DNA from: an uncultured Acidobacteriota bacterium
GTDB taxonomy: Bacteria > Acidobacteriota > Terriglobia > Bryobacterales > Bryobacteraceae
DNA length: 39,846 nucleotides
Direction: 5' to 3'
Assembly (NCBI GenBank): GCA_902825945.1
Contig: CADECY010000089.1
Coordinates: 1-39,846 of the forward strand
Shown: one piece after another, positions 31,214 through 39,071 of the stretch
How positions within the stretch are numbered: position 1 is the first letter of the stretch
How the letters are laid out: each line of letters opens with the position of its first letter
The notes under the pieces: model-generated
Databases searched by the model: none
Told to the model about the DNA's origin: nothing
Seen by the model: the letters and a program-made list of their open reading frames with translations, nothing else
Position numbers and translations under genes: made by a program

Positions 31214-32962
31214 CTACTTTCCCAGAATCCGCTCGAGCGACGGCATCGGAATCGCGCCGGGCTTCAACGCTTCCTCGTGGAACGCCGCGAGTTGGAACGC
31301 GGCGCCGCGGCTCTTCTCGATTCTGTCGCGCAGGCGCCGCCAAGCCCGGTAGCCGGCGAAATAGGTAGGTAACTGTGTCGAGGAGAGCTTGGCGCGAACC
31401 AGCTTGGCAGTGGCCTCTTCCTTCTCCTGGAACGTCTGCTCGATCATGAGGTTCACCGCCTCTTCGTCCGTCATTTCCATCGACTGCATGCGGATGTCGA
31501 GAATCGTGTTGGCAACGGCGCGCAGGTACTGCTTGTACCAAGTCATCATCATGCGCGGGTCTTCCGCCAGATAACCCTGCTCGATGAGAAGATCCGTCCC
31601 GTAGACCGCCCACCCTTCCACGTTCGGCCCGTTGCCGAACACCGAGCGCAACACGCGCCGCGCCTCTGGCTGCACATCGTTGGCGTACTCGAACTGAAGA
31701 TAGTGTCCCGGAATCGCCTCGTGAATCGTGAGGATCTTGAGACCGTAATAGTTGTACTCGCGAAGTTTCGAATCGGCTCGCGCCTTCGGCCAATCGGGTG
31801 GAATGGGAGTCAGCCAATAGAAGGCTCCGAGCTTCGGCTCGAGCGCGGGCGCGGGATTGAACCCGCCGACGGCGTAGATTCCGCGCATGAACACGGGCGT
31901 TTCGATCACCTGGAGATTGTCACGCGCAGGCAGCGTCATCAAGTTCTTGGCGCGAACGAAGTTCCGGGCTTCCTCGAGGTCGCGCCGGGCATCGTCGAAG
32001 TACTTCTCGCGGGTCGAGCGGCGTTCCGCCACTCTCATGAGCACTTTCGACACGAGTTCGTTCGGACTTTCCGGCCGCTTCTGGCCCGGATACATCTCGT
32101 CGAACATCGGTCCGCCGGTTTCGAGCATCCTGACGCGAACCCGCGCGAGTTCCGACTCCGCGTCGGAAAGCAACTGCGCGGGCGTGACGCCAAGGTCGAG
32201 CACGGCGGCGAACTTGGCGGCGTATTTCTCCTTGCCGAGGCGCCAATCGGAGGTGTTCCTGGCGAGGTCCTTCGATAGATACTGATTGAATCCGGTGATC
32301 GCCTTGGAGGCGGCGGCCTTTGCCTTGTCGAATGCTTCCTTGCGGGCCGCTGGGCACTGCTTGGTCAGCACACCGTTGATGAGCGCGAGGTTCCCCTCGT
32401 TCTCCTCGATTGCCACCTTGGTCCAGATCTCCGGCGAGTCCACCAGGTTCGCACGTGCTTGCTCGAAGAGAGCGGGCAGCTTCTGGAGCCGCGCGATGAT
32501 GTGTCCGTAGCGCTGTTCGAGCGGCGCGTACTCCAGCATGAACGGGTTGAAGAGCGCGCTTCCAGCAAGTTCCACGTAGACGGTGGGGTTGTGCCGGTAG
32601 GCTTGCAGCGTGTCGAGTTCGAGCAGCGCCACGCGGATCTGTCCGGCGATGATGTCGTAGTCGGCCCGCGCCTCGGGATCAAGCGTCTCGGGCTTGACCT
32701 CTTTGTCGAGCCGCGCGCCGAAACCCTCCAGAAACTGGCGATACTTCGCCACGCTCACCCCGTCGAATTGGTCGAGCGCTTCGTCGAGCGAGACCCCGTT
32801 TCGCGAGTGGAGCCCGGCCGCCGCGGCCGCGACGGGCGAAAAGGTCAGCGCGCCATACATGAACTCTTCGACCAAGGGAGCGATCGAAGCAGCTTTCGGA
32901 GCGGGCGCTGGGGCACAACCCACCAGACACAGAACGGCTAGAGCGGCGGCATTCCGGAGCAT
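31214..32962 (-). CDS. DUF885 family lipoprotein, putative metallopeptidase
   Basis: A 582-aa protein of the DUF885 family. The start MLRNAAALAVLCLVGCAPAP has a lipobox LVGC, so it is probably a lipoprotein. The gluzincin-like motif HEAIPGHYLQ lies towards the C-terminus, followed by EGWAVYGTDLLIEQGY, both hallmarks of the family. These proteins are predicted zinc peptidases. ATG 32962 is chosen because it gives a clean signal; the open frame continues upstream without sense. TACAAT lies 6 nt before the ATG. The gap to truA (32963-33102, 140 bp) shows no gene I can support. Confidence 0.92.
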   Translation of the reverse strand: MLRNAAALAVLCLVGCAPAPAPKAASIAPLVEEFMYGALTFSPVAAAAAGLHSRNGVSLDEALDQFDGVSVAKYRQFLEGFGARLDKEVKPETLDPEARADYDIIAGQIRVALLELDTLQAYRHNPTVYVELAGSALFNPFMLEYAPLEQRYGHIIARLQKLPALFEQARANLVDSPEIWTKVAIEENEGNLALINGVLTKQCPAARKEAFDKAKAAASKAITGFNQYLSKDLARNTSDWRLGKEKYAAKFAAVLDLGVTPAQLLSDAESELARVRVRMLETGGPMFDEMYPGQKRPESPNELVSKVLMRVAERRSTREKYFDDARRDLEEARNFVRAKNLMTLPARDNLQVIETPVFMRGIYAVGGFNPAPALEPKLGAFYWLTPIPPDWPKARADSKLREYNYYGLKILTIHEAIPGHYLQFEYANDVQPEARRVLRSVFGNGPNVEGWAVYGTDLLIEQGYLAEDPRMMMTWYKQYLRAVANTILDIRMQSMEMTDEEAVNLMIEQTFQEKEEATAKLVRAKLSSTQLPTYFAGYRAWRRLRDRIEKSRGAAFQLAAFHEEALKPGAIPMPSLERILGK

Positions 32963-32968
32963 TCCAGT

Positions 32969-32974
32969 ATTGTA
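32969..32974 (-). promoter_or_regulatory. Candidate -10 box for leaderless DUF885 mRNA
   Basis: TACAAT on the minus strand lies exactly 6 nt before the ATG at 32962, and there is no Shine-Dalgarno. TTGCCG 19 nt further up is a weak -35 candidate. Confidence 0.5.
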
Positions 32975-33102
32975 TCGACAGCCCCCGAAAAAGCGGCAAG
33001 CGCCGGTCAGGTCAGGTGGGTCCAGTACCTGCTGCCCGGCGCCGCGGCTGGCGGGTTTTCCGCCTAATGATCCAATTGTGCCGCGCACCGGCCGCAAAGT
33101 CC

Positions 33103-33873
33103 CTAGCCTGAAGAGGGCAGTGTTCCCGCCCGCGATAGGGTAGAGGCCGGTGGATACTCGACGCTCATCAGGAACAATCCGCGGGCGGGCGCGCGCGGCC
33201 CCGCCTTGCGGTTCCAATCGGAGCCCAGAAGGCTCAGCATGCCCAATTCATCGAGGTTTCCCTTCCCCACTTCGATGAGTGTCCCCATGATGTTGCGGAC
33301 CATGTGCTTCAAAAAGCCACTGCCTCGAATTCGGTAGACCAAGCGGTCGCCTTGATCGAAGAGCGCCGACGAAAAAACGGTGCGCATCTTCGACAGCCCC
33401 AGTTCGTCGCGATCGTCCGCGGCCGCGAACGCGGAAAAATCGTGCGTGCCCTCGAGACAACGTGCGGCAAGTGCCATGGCGGCGGCGTCGAGAGGATAAG
33501 GATGATGATGCACGTAGCGCCGCTCGAAGGGGAGACAGATCTCGCCGCGCGCCACCCGGTACTCGTACGTCTTCGCGACGGCGTGATAACGCGGATGAAA
33601 ATCGAGAGCGGTCTCGCGGACATCGAAGACCCGGATGTCTTCCGGCAGCAGCCGGTTCACCGCGCGGCGAAGGTTGTCCGGCGGAATCGGGTTCGTGATA
33701 TCGAAAGCCGCCACCTGACCCAGCGCATGTACACCCGCGTCCGTTCTGCCGGATCCCATCACGTGAACCGGCTTTCCTTCGATACCCGAGAGGATCTCTT
33801 CGAGAATGCCCTGAATCGTGGCCAAACCCGGCTGGACCTGCCATCCGTGGTACGCAGTTCCGTCATAGGCCAC
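33103..33873 (-). CDS. truA: tRNA pseudouridine(38-40) synthase TruA
   Basis: A TruA enzyme of about 256 aa. YDGTAYHGWQ at the start and GSGRTDAGVHALGQVAAF with the catalytic Asp are diagnostic. It makes pseudouridine at tRNA positions 38-40. The first standard start is GTG 33873, but the conserved first beta strand (RIRFTVAYDG) is encoded upstream of it, in frame to a TAG at 33915-33913. Only CTG 33906 and ATT 33885 could start that form. TATAGT on the minus strand (33920-33915) lies 8 nt before the CTG. It is divergent from the TolC-type gene. Confidence 0.92.
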   Translation of the reverse strand: MAYDGTAYHGWQVQPGLATIQGILEEILSGIEGKPVHVMGSGRTDAGVHALGQVAAFDITNPIPPDNLRRAVNRLLPEDIRVFDVRETALDFHPRYHAVAKTYEYRVARGEICLPFERRYVHHHPYPLDAAAMALAARCLEGTHDFSAFAAADDRDELGLSKMRTVFSSALFDQGDRLVYRIRGSGFLKHMVRNIMGTLIEVGKGNLDELGMLSLLGSDWNRKAGPRAPARGLFLMSVEYPPASTLSRAGTLPSSG

Positions 33874-33978
33874 AGTGAAGCGAATTCTTCGCGGTTGCTG
33901 TGCCAGAAATCGCTACTATACCATTGTTTGAGTGGAACCTTTGCGGGTCCGCTTTCCGTCTTGCTTAGAAAGCCATTC

Positions 33979-35916
33979 ATGAATACGAATCGAAAGTTGG
34001 GGGCCGTTCTCAGTGTGTTCCTCATCCTCACACCGCTTGCGCCGGCCCAGCAAGCCACCACCTATGTGAAACCCTACGAACCGGCCGGATTTTGGGACCG
34101 GTTCAAGAGACCGTTCATGGAGTCCGATGTCGCACCCGTGCGGCTTGGAAACTCAGCACGTCTCGAATCGCTGATCCGCGGCGGCAAGCTGTACCTGTCG
34201 CTGCAGGACGCCATCGCGCTCGCGCTGGAGAACAATCTCGACATCGAGCTGCAGCGCTACGGTCCGGAGATCGCGCGAGCCAGCCTGTCGCGCGCTGAAG
34301 CCGGTGGCCTGCTCCGCGGCGTTCCTCCCTCGGTGCAGCAGGGTCCGCAGAGCGCCGTATCCCAAGTGCTCGGCGGATTCGGCGGGGGCGCCGGCGGCGG
34401 TGGAACCGGCGGAGCCTTCGCTGGCGGACGCGGCGCGGGCGGCGGCGACACCGGCGGAACCATCATCACCACCACCGGTACAGCCTTCCTCAACCTCGAC
34501 CCGGTGTTCTTCGCCAGCTACAACGCGGGGCATCAATCGCGTCCGCAGTCGAACACCGTCACCACTGGACTCACCGCCATCGCGTTGAACAGCCAGAGCC
34601 ACGGCTACGGCGTGCAGAAAAGCTGGCTCACCGGAACCACGGCGTCCGCGGCGTGGAACAACAACGTCGTCCGCTCGACCAATCCGCTGCTCGACTTGAA
34701 TCCATCGTCGGCGGCGAACCTGCAACTGTCGGTGACGCAGCGTCTGTTGCAAGGCTGGGGCCGCGCCGTCAACAACCGCAACATCCGGATCGCCAAGAAC
34801 AACCTCAAGGTGACCGACCTCCAGTTCCGAACGCAGTTGCTCGTCACCGTCTCCGCCATCTCGAACTTGTACTGGGATCTCGTCGTGTTCAACGAAGACG
34901 TCCGGGTCAAAGAGAAGGCTCTCGAACTGGCGCAGAAGCTGTACGAGGACAACAAGAAGGAAGTCGAGATCGGCACCAAGGCTCCGATCGAAATCGTGAA
35001 CGCCGAAGCCCAGATCGCCGCGCGGCAACAGGACCTGACCTCAGCCACCACGGCCCTGCTCCAGCAGGAAACCATTATCAAGAACGCTCTGAGCCGGACC
35101 GGCGCCAGCACCCCGATGATCGCCGAGGCGCGCATCATTCCCACCGACCGGCTTCGGATTCCAGACACCGACGCGATCGTCCCCATCAACGATCTCTACG
35201 ACCTCGCCCTCAACAAACGCCCCGATCTCGAGCAGAGCAAGATCAACATCGAGAACGCCAAGATCGGACTGCAGGGATCGAAGAGCCAGTTGCTCCCCTC
35301 GCTCGACCTCACCGGCGCGATGCAAAACAACGCGCTCTCGGGCTCGGTGAACGATCTCACCTTGCGGGGCCGCCCGGTTCCGCGAAACGCCGATGCATTC
35401 TTCCTGGGAGGATTCGGCAACAACGTCGGCCAGTTGGCCCGCCGCAACTTCCCGGACTACTCGGTAGGCTTTCAGTTGAACATCCCGATCCGCAACCGTT
35501 CGGCGCAGGCCGACATGGTAATCGATCAGTTGAGTCTGCGGCAATCGGAATTGAACCTGCAGCGCACGCTCAACCAGCTTCGCGTGGACATCCAGAACGC
35601 CGTGATCGCGATTCAGCAGGCGCGGGCACGCTACCAGGCATCGGTCAAGCAGCGCGTATTGCAAGAGCAGACGCTCGACGCCGAGCAGAAGAAATATGCT
35701 CTCGGCGCATCGACGATCTTTTTCATCATCCAATATCAGCGCGACCTGGCACAGGCCCAGTCGAACGAAGTCGCGGCGATGGGCGCCTACGTGAAGGCCA
35801 AGACGGAACTCGAGCGGGTGACGGGCCAGACACTCGACGTGAACAACATCGACGTGACCGAGGCGATGGCCGGCAAAGTCACCCGGCCGCCCGATCCGCT
35901 TCCGCGCGAGAAGTAA
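33979..35916 (+). CDS. TolC-family outer membrane efflux protein
   Basis: A 645-aa TolC-type protein. The signal peptide NRKLGAVLSVFLILTPLAPAQ is followed by LSLQDAIALALENNLDIELQ, the first OEP repeat. Long helices such as VKEKALELAQKLYEDNKKEV and the second repeat LYDLALNKRPDLEQSKINIE build the periplasmic barrel. A Gly-rich insert of about 30 residues (around 131-160) lies between the N-terminal helix and a beta region and is not typical. It forms the outer channel of tripartite pumps or type I export. No pump or adaptor gene is next to it. Its 3' end overlaps the convergent amidohydrolase by 38 bp. Confidence 0.9.
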   Translation: MNTNRKLGAVLSVFLILTPLAPAQQATTYVKPYEPAGFWDRFKRPFMESDVAPVRLGNSARLESLIRGGKLYLSLQDAIALALENNLDIELQRYGPEIARASLSRAEAGGLLRGVPPSVQQGPQSAVSQVLGGFGGGAGGGGTGGAFAGGRGAGGGDTGGTIITTTGTAFLNLDPVFFASYNAGHQSRPQSNTVTTGLTAIALNSQSHGYGVQKSWLTGTTASAAWNNNVVRSTNPLLDLNPSSAANLQLSVTQRLLQGWGRAVNNRNIRIAKNNLKVTDLQFRTQLLVTVSAISNLYWDLVVFNEDVRVKEKALELAQKLYEDNKKEVEIGTKAPIEIVNAEAQIAARQQDLTSATTALLQQETIIKNALSRTGASTPMIAEARIIPTDRLRIPDTDAIVPINDLYDLALNKRPDLEQSKINIENAKIGLQGSKSQLLPSLDLTGAMQNNALSGSVNDLTLRGRPVPRNADAFFLGGFGNNVGQLARRNFPDYSVGFQLNIPIRNRSAQADMVIDQLSLRQSELNLQRTLNQLRVDIQNAVIAIQQARARYQASVKQRVLQEQTLDAEQKKYALGASTIFFIIQYQRDLAQAQSNEVAAMGAYVKAKTELERVTGQTLDVNNIDVTEAMAGKVTRPPDPLPREK

Positions 35917-36811
35917 TCCTTCGCAGATTTCCGCCGAGGATCGCGCCAGCGTCTTCGGCGGAGATTCCCAGTTCGCGCAGAACCTCGCACTGTTGATCGA
36001 AAATCGCGCGATGCCACCCGCGCGGGAAAAATGAGGAGTCTGTGCCAAATAGCAGCCGCTTCGGACCGGCGATCGCCAGCGCGCGGCGGAACACCGAGGC
36101 GAGATCGCAGCCGGGTTCCTGATACTTCATCCACGAGTTCGAACTCGAGGTGTCGAGGTAGACGTTCGGGCATAGATCGGCGATCATTAGCGCTTCGCGA
36201 AACAGGCCCGCGCCAAAGTGAGGAATCACCCAGGGAAGGCCCGGATGCCGCGCCGCGAGCGCGTGAATGTCGAGCGGATTCGAAAAGCGCATGTCGAACG
36301 GCGATGGAAGCCCGAGTTTGCGCCGGACGCCGACCGAGAGAACTCCGCAATGCACGAACATCACCGCGCCGGGATGGAGAGCGGCGATGGCGGCGATCTC
36401 GGCCACTCGACCGTGCGCGAACGGATACCCCTGCATGGCGGGAAAAAGGCAGACCCCGCGAAGACCCGCGGCGAGCGCGTTTCGTGTTCGATCGGCGGCG
36501 TCATCGGACAGCGGATTCACCATGAAGTACCCGATCAGGCGCGGCTGCTGGGCAACCGCCTCGATCACGGAAACTTCCTCCCCCGGCAGGCTACCGATCA
36601 TCGCGGCGCTCGAAACACCGTGGCGATCGAGTTCGGCCGTCCAGACGCCGGCAAGTGCCGCGGCGGATTCCGGCGGCATCTCCCAACCCAAAGCCGCTTG
36701 CACTTCCGCGATGGTGCGCTTCCCCTGCGCGGCGAGCAGCGAGAAGAATCGATGCGAGAAAAAGTGCACGTGGGCGTCGGAGATCTCGATGTCGCCCCAA
36801 TGCGTGATCAT
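35879..36811 (-). CDS. Amidohydrolase-2 family metal hydrolase
   Basis: A 310-aa TIM-barrel hydrolase. DAHVH near the N-terminus, VMFVHCG, WVIPHFGAGL and LLFGTDSSFFPRGW carry the metal-binding His and Asp of the amidohydrolase-2 (decarboxylase-like) family. The substrate is unknown. Its start overlaps the stop of the response-regulator gene (ATGA, 36808-36811), so it is coupled to the two-component operon and may be its output or a metabolic partner. The 3' end overlaps the tolC-type gene on the other strand by 38 bp. Confidence 0.87.
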   Translation of the reverse strand: MITHWGDIEISDAHVHFFSHRFFSLLAAQGKRTIAEVQAALGWEMPPESAAALAGVWTAELDRHGVSSAAMIGSLPGEEVSVIEAVAQQPRLIGYFMVNPLSDDAADRTRNALAAGLRGVCLFPAMQGYPFAHGRVAEIAAIAALHPGAVMFVHCGVLSVGVRRKLGLPSPFDMRFSNPLDIHALAARHPGLPWVIPHFGAGLFREALMIADLCPNVYLDTSSSNSWMKYQEPGCDLASVFRRALAIAGPKRLLFGTDSSFFPRGWHRAIFDQQCEVLRELGISAEDAGAILGGNLRRITSRAEADRAAG

Positions 36812-37485
36812 GCAACGGCCGCGCTGGTTGACTCCCGCCGCAAGGTGAGCCCGGCCGACATCGCCATATGCGTCAAGGCCGCCACGTTGTTGAGGCCCAG
36901 TTTCTTCATCATCGTCTTCCGGTAGCTGCGAACCGTCTCGACACCGAGGTCGAGCTTCTGGGCGATCTCCTTGCTCGTCAACCCCTCGGCGATCATTCGC
37001 ATGACCTGCAGTTCGCGTGGCGACAGCGCGTCCAAGGCCGAGGGCACACCAGACTCGAGGTCACCCTTCTGGATCCGGATCAGCAGGCGATCGGAGACCT
37101 GCGGGCTCAAGTACGAGCCGCCTTTGGCCACCGTACGCAAGGCATCGAGCAGGTCACCGAGCGTGGCCCGCTTCAGCACGAATCCGCGTGCGCCGGCGCG
37201 GATCGCCTTGACAACCGAGTAGTCATCGTCGAGCGCGGAAAGGAACACGATCTTCGCTTGCGGTGTGTTCCGCACGATCTCGCTCGTTGCCTCGATGCCG
37301 TTCAACCCAGGCATGACCAAGTCCATCAAGATGATTTGTGGCGAGGCGCGTTGGCAAAACTGAACGGCATCGGTGCCGTTGTCAGCCTCGCCGACCACAC
37401 GAAAGTCACCACTGCGCTCGAGCATGGTCTTGATTCCATGCCGAACGATTTCGTGGTCCTCTACGAGCAGAACGTCCACGGCCAT
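36808..37485 (-). CDS. NarL/LuxR-type response regulator
   Basis: A 225-aa two-component regulator. The receiver has acidic E9-D10, phosphoacceptor D55 (IILMDLVMPG) and a Lys in GFVLKRA. The C-terminal LuxR/NarL HTH is LSPRELQVMRMIAEGLTSKE with LGVETVRSYRKTMMKKLGL. It starts 7 nt after the histidine-kinase gene, its likely partner. Targets are unknown; transketolase, the amidohydrolase or its own operon are candidates by position. Confidence 0.93.
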   Translation of the reverse strand: MAVDVLLVEDHEIVRHGIKTMLERSGDFRVVGEADNGTDAVQFCQRASPQIILMDLVMPGLNGIEATSEIVRNTPQAKIVFLSALDDDYSVVKAIRAGARGFVLKRATLGDLLDALRTVAKGGSYLSPQVSDRLLIRIQKGDLESGVPSALDALSPRELQVMRMIAEGLTSKEIAQKLDLGVETVRSYRKTMMKKLGLNNVAALTHMAMSAGLTLRRESTSAAVA

Positions 37486-37492
37486 TTGTGAT

Positions 37493-38113
37493 TTATCTCA
37501 ACTGAACGGATGTGCCTCTGGCCCCTGCACTGGAGACCCTCAACTCCATTCCAAGGCTCCGGGCCCAGTACGACATCATAACAAGTCCTAGACCAAAATT
37601 GGAAACATTTGTTTCGAAGCCCTTGCCGTCGTCCTTCACTTCGATCTTCCGAGGGGAAACCGTCAGCGTAATGAGAGCGGCTCCGGAATGCCGGATTGCG
37701 TTGTCGAGCGCGGCGTCGATGATCTCGACGATGGCCGCCGCCTTGTCCGGATCCTGGACGGGAAGGCCGGTAACTTTCGTACGGAACTCTCCCTTGAAGC
37801 GGCGGCGCGCCGACTCGGCCAGCCGCGCGATCGCCTGTTCGGCGCCAAACCTCGAGACGGGGTCGGGATAGGTTTCATGCGAAAGCCGCCTGACCTCCTC
37901 AAACGCCCGTTCGAGCATTTCCTGGGCCTCGTCGATCCGCGCGGCATTCTCCAGCGTCATCTCCATTTTGGCGAGATCGAGATTGAGACCCGCCGCCGTG
38001 ATCGACTGGCAGATGCCGTCGTGCAGGACTCGAGCGATGCGCTCCCGATAGTTGCACCGTGACCGGTGAACCTTTTCGAGGAGCGCGTCCTGTTCCAAAT
38101 TCGGGTCAGCCAC
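37493..38113 (-). CDS. Sensor histidine kinase lacking an input domain
   Basis: A kinase of about 206 aa. A HisKA_3-type dimerisation helix carries the phospho-His H31 (RIARVLHDGICQSI). The ATPase has the N-box (DAALDNAIRHSG), VKDDGKGFE and GLGLVMMSYWARSLG. Only about 20 residues precede the helix, with no membrane segment, PAS or GAF domain, so it must be cytoplasmic and take its signal from a partner. The start is GTG 38113, overlapping the transketolase C-subunit stop by 8 nt. Longer frames reaching 38395 are out-of-frame transketolase sequence. Confidence 0.82.
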   Translation of the reverse strand: MADPNLEQDALLEKVHRSRCNYRERIARVLHDGICQSITAAGLNLDLAKMEMTLENAARIDEAQEMLERAFEEVRRLSHETYPDPVSRFGAEQAIARLAESARRRFKGEFRTKVTGLPVQDPDKAAAIVEIIDAALDNAIRHSGAALITLTVSPRKIEVKDDGKGFETNVSNFGLGLVMMSYWARSLGMELRVSSAGARGTSVQLR

Positions 38114-39071
38114 GCTTCCTGGCCAACACGGCGCGAATCTTGGCGACGACCTCGCGCGAAACCATGCCATACTTTTCGAGCACGCCTTCCGGGCTGCCGG
38201 ATTCGGCGTAGGTGTCTTCGATACCGAGGAACTCCATGGGAACCGGACGAGTACGCGCCGCCGCCTGGGCCACGCGAACACCGAGCCCGCCATCGACCAA
38301 GTGCTCTTCCGCGACCACGATCGCGCCGGATGCGGAAGCAGCCTTTTCGATCGCGGCCACATCGAGCGGTTTGATGGTATGCATGTCGATGACACCCACC
38401 GAGATCCCCTCGGCCGCGAGCGTTTCCGAAGCGCGGATTGCTTCCGCCACCAGGAGCCCGTGCGCGATCACCGTTACGTCCGTGCCCGGGATGAGCTCGA
38501 TTGCCTTGCCGATTTCGAACTTCTGATCCGCGCCATAGATCACCGGCACCTTGGATCGTCCGGCGCGAATGAACACCGGCGCCTCGAGAAAAGCCGCTTG
38601 GCGAACCAGAGCCTTCATCGCAGCATCGTCCGCCGGATCGATGACCACGAATCCGGGCAGCGAACAGGCGAGCGCGATGTCTTCGATCGACATCTGCGAC
38701 GGACCGTCCTCACCGATCGAAATGCCGCTATGCGTACCCACGACCTTCAAGTTCTTCACCTGCGGATAGGCGACGGTAACACGTAGCTGTTCGAAGCCCT
38801 TGTTGAGCACGAAACAGGAGAAGCTCGACACGAAAGCGATCTTTCCGCTGGCCGCGAGCCCGGCACCGAGCGCCACCATGTTGGCTTCGGCGATTCCACA
38901 CGAAAAGAACCGGTCTGGGAATTCCTTGGCGAACAAATGAGTGTGTGTCGATTTGGATAGATCGGCGTCGCACACGACGATGCGCGCGTCCTCGCGGCCC
39001 AATTCGGCGAGGGCCTTACCGAAGCCCTCGCGCGTGGCGGGGCCCATCTTCAATTCGAACTTCGAGGCCAT
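38106..39071 (-). CDS. Transketolase C-terminal subunit
   Basis: A 321-aa protein with the pyrimidine-binding and C-terminal domains of transketolase: GPATREGFGKALAEL, RFFSCGIAEANMVALGAGLA, THSGISIGEDGPSQMSIEDIAL and a C-terminal VAEEHLVDGGLG. It forms a split transketolase with the gene before it, as in many archaea and some bacteria. It moves two-carbon ketol groups in the pentose phosphate pathway, or serves a 1-deoxyxylulose-like or apulose-type branch. The start codon overlaps the N-subunit stop (TGATG, 39069-39073) and the stop overlaps the kinase start. Confidence 0.92.
   Translation of the reverse strand: MASKFELKMGPATREGFGKALAELGREDARIVVCDADLSKSTHTHLFAKEFPDRFFSCGIAEANMVALGAGLAASGKIAFVSSFSCFVLNKGFEQLRVTVAYPQVKNLKVVGTHSGISIGEDGPSQMSIEDIALACSLPGFVVIDPADDAAMKALVRQAAFLEAPVFIRAGRSKVPVIYGADQKFEIGKAIELIPGTDVTVIAHGLLVAEAIRASETLAAEGISVGVIDMHTIKPLDVAAIEKAASASGAIVVAEEHLVDGGLGVRVAQAAARTRPVPMEFLGIEDTYAESGSPEGVLEKYGMVSREVVAKIRAVLARKRG

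Noticed and set aside
38114..38395. N-terminal extension of the histidine kinase as a sensor domain
   Set aside because: This stretch lies wholly inside the transketolase C-subunit in another frame and reads as low-complexity Ser/Arg/Pro sequence.
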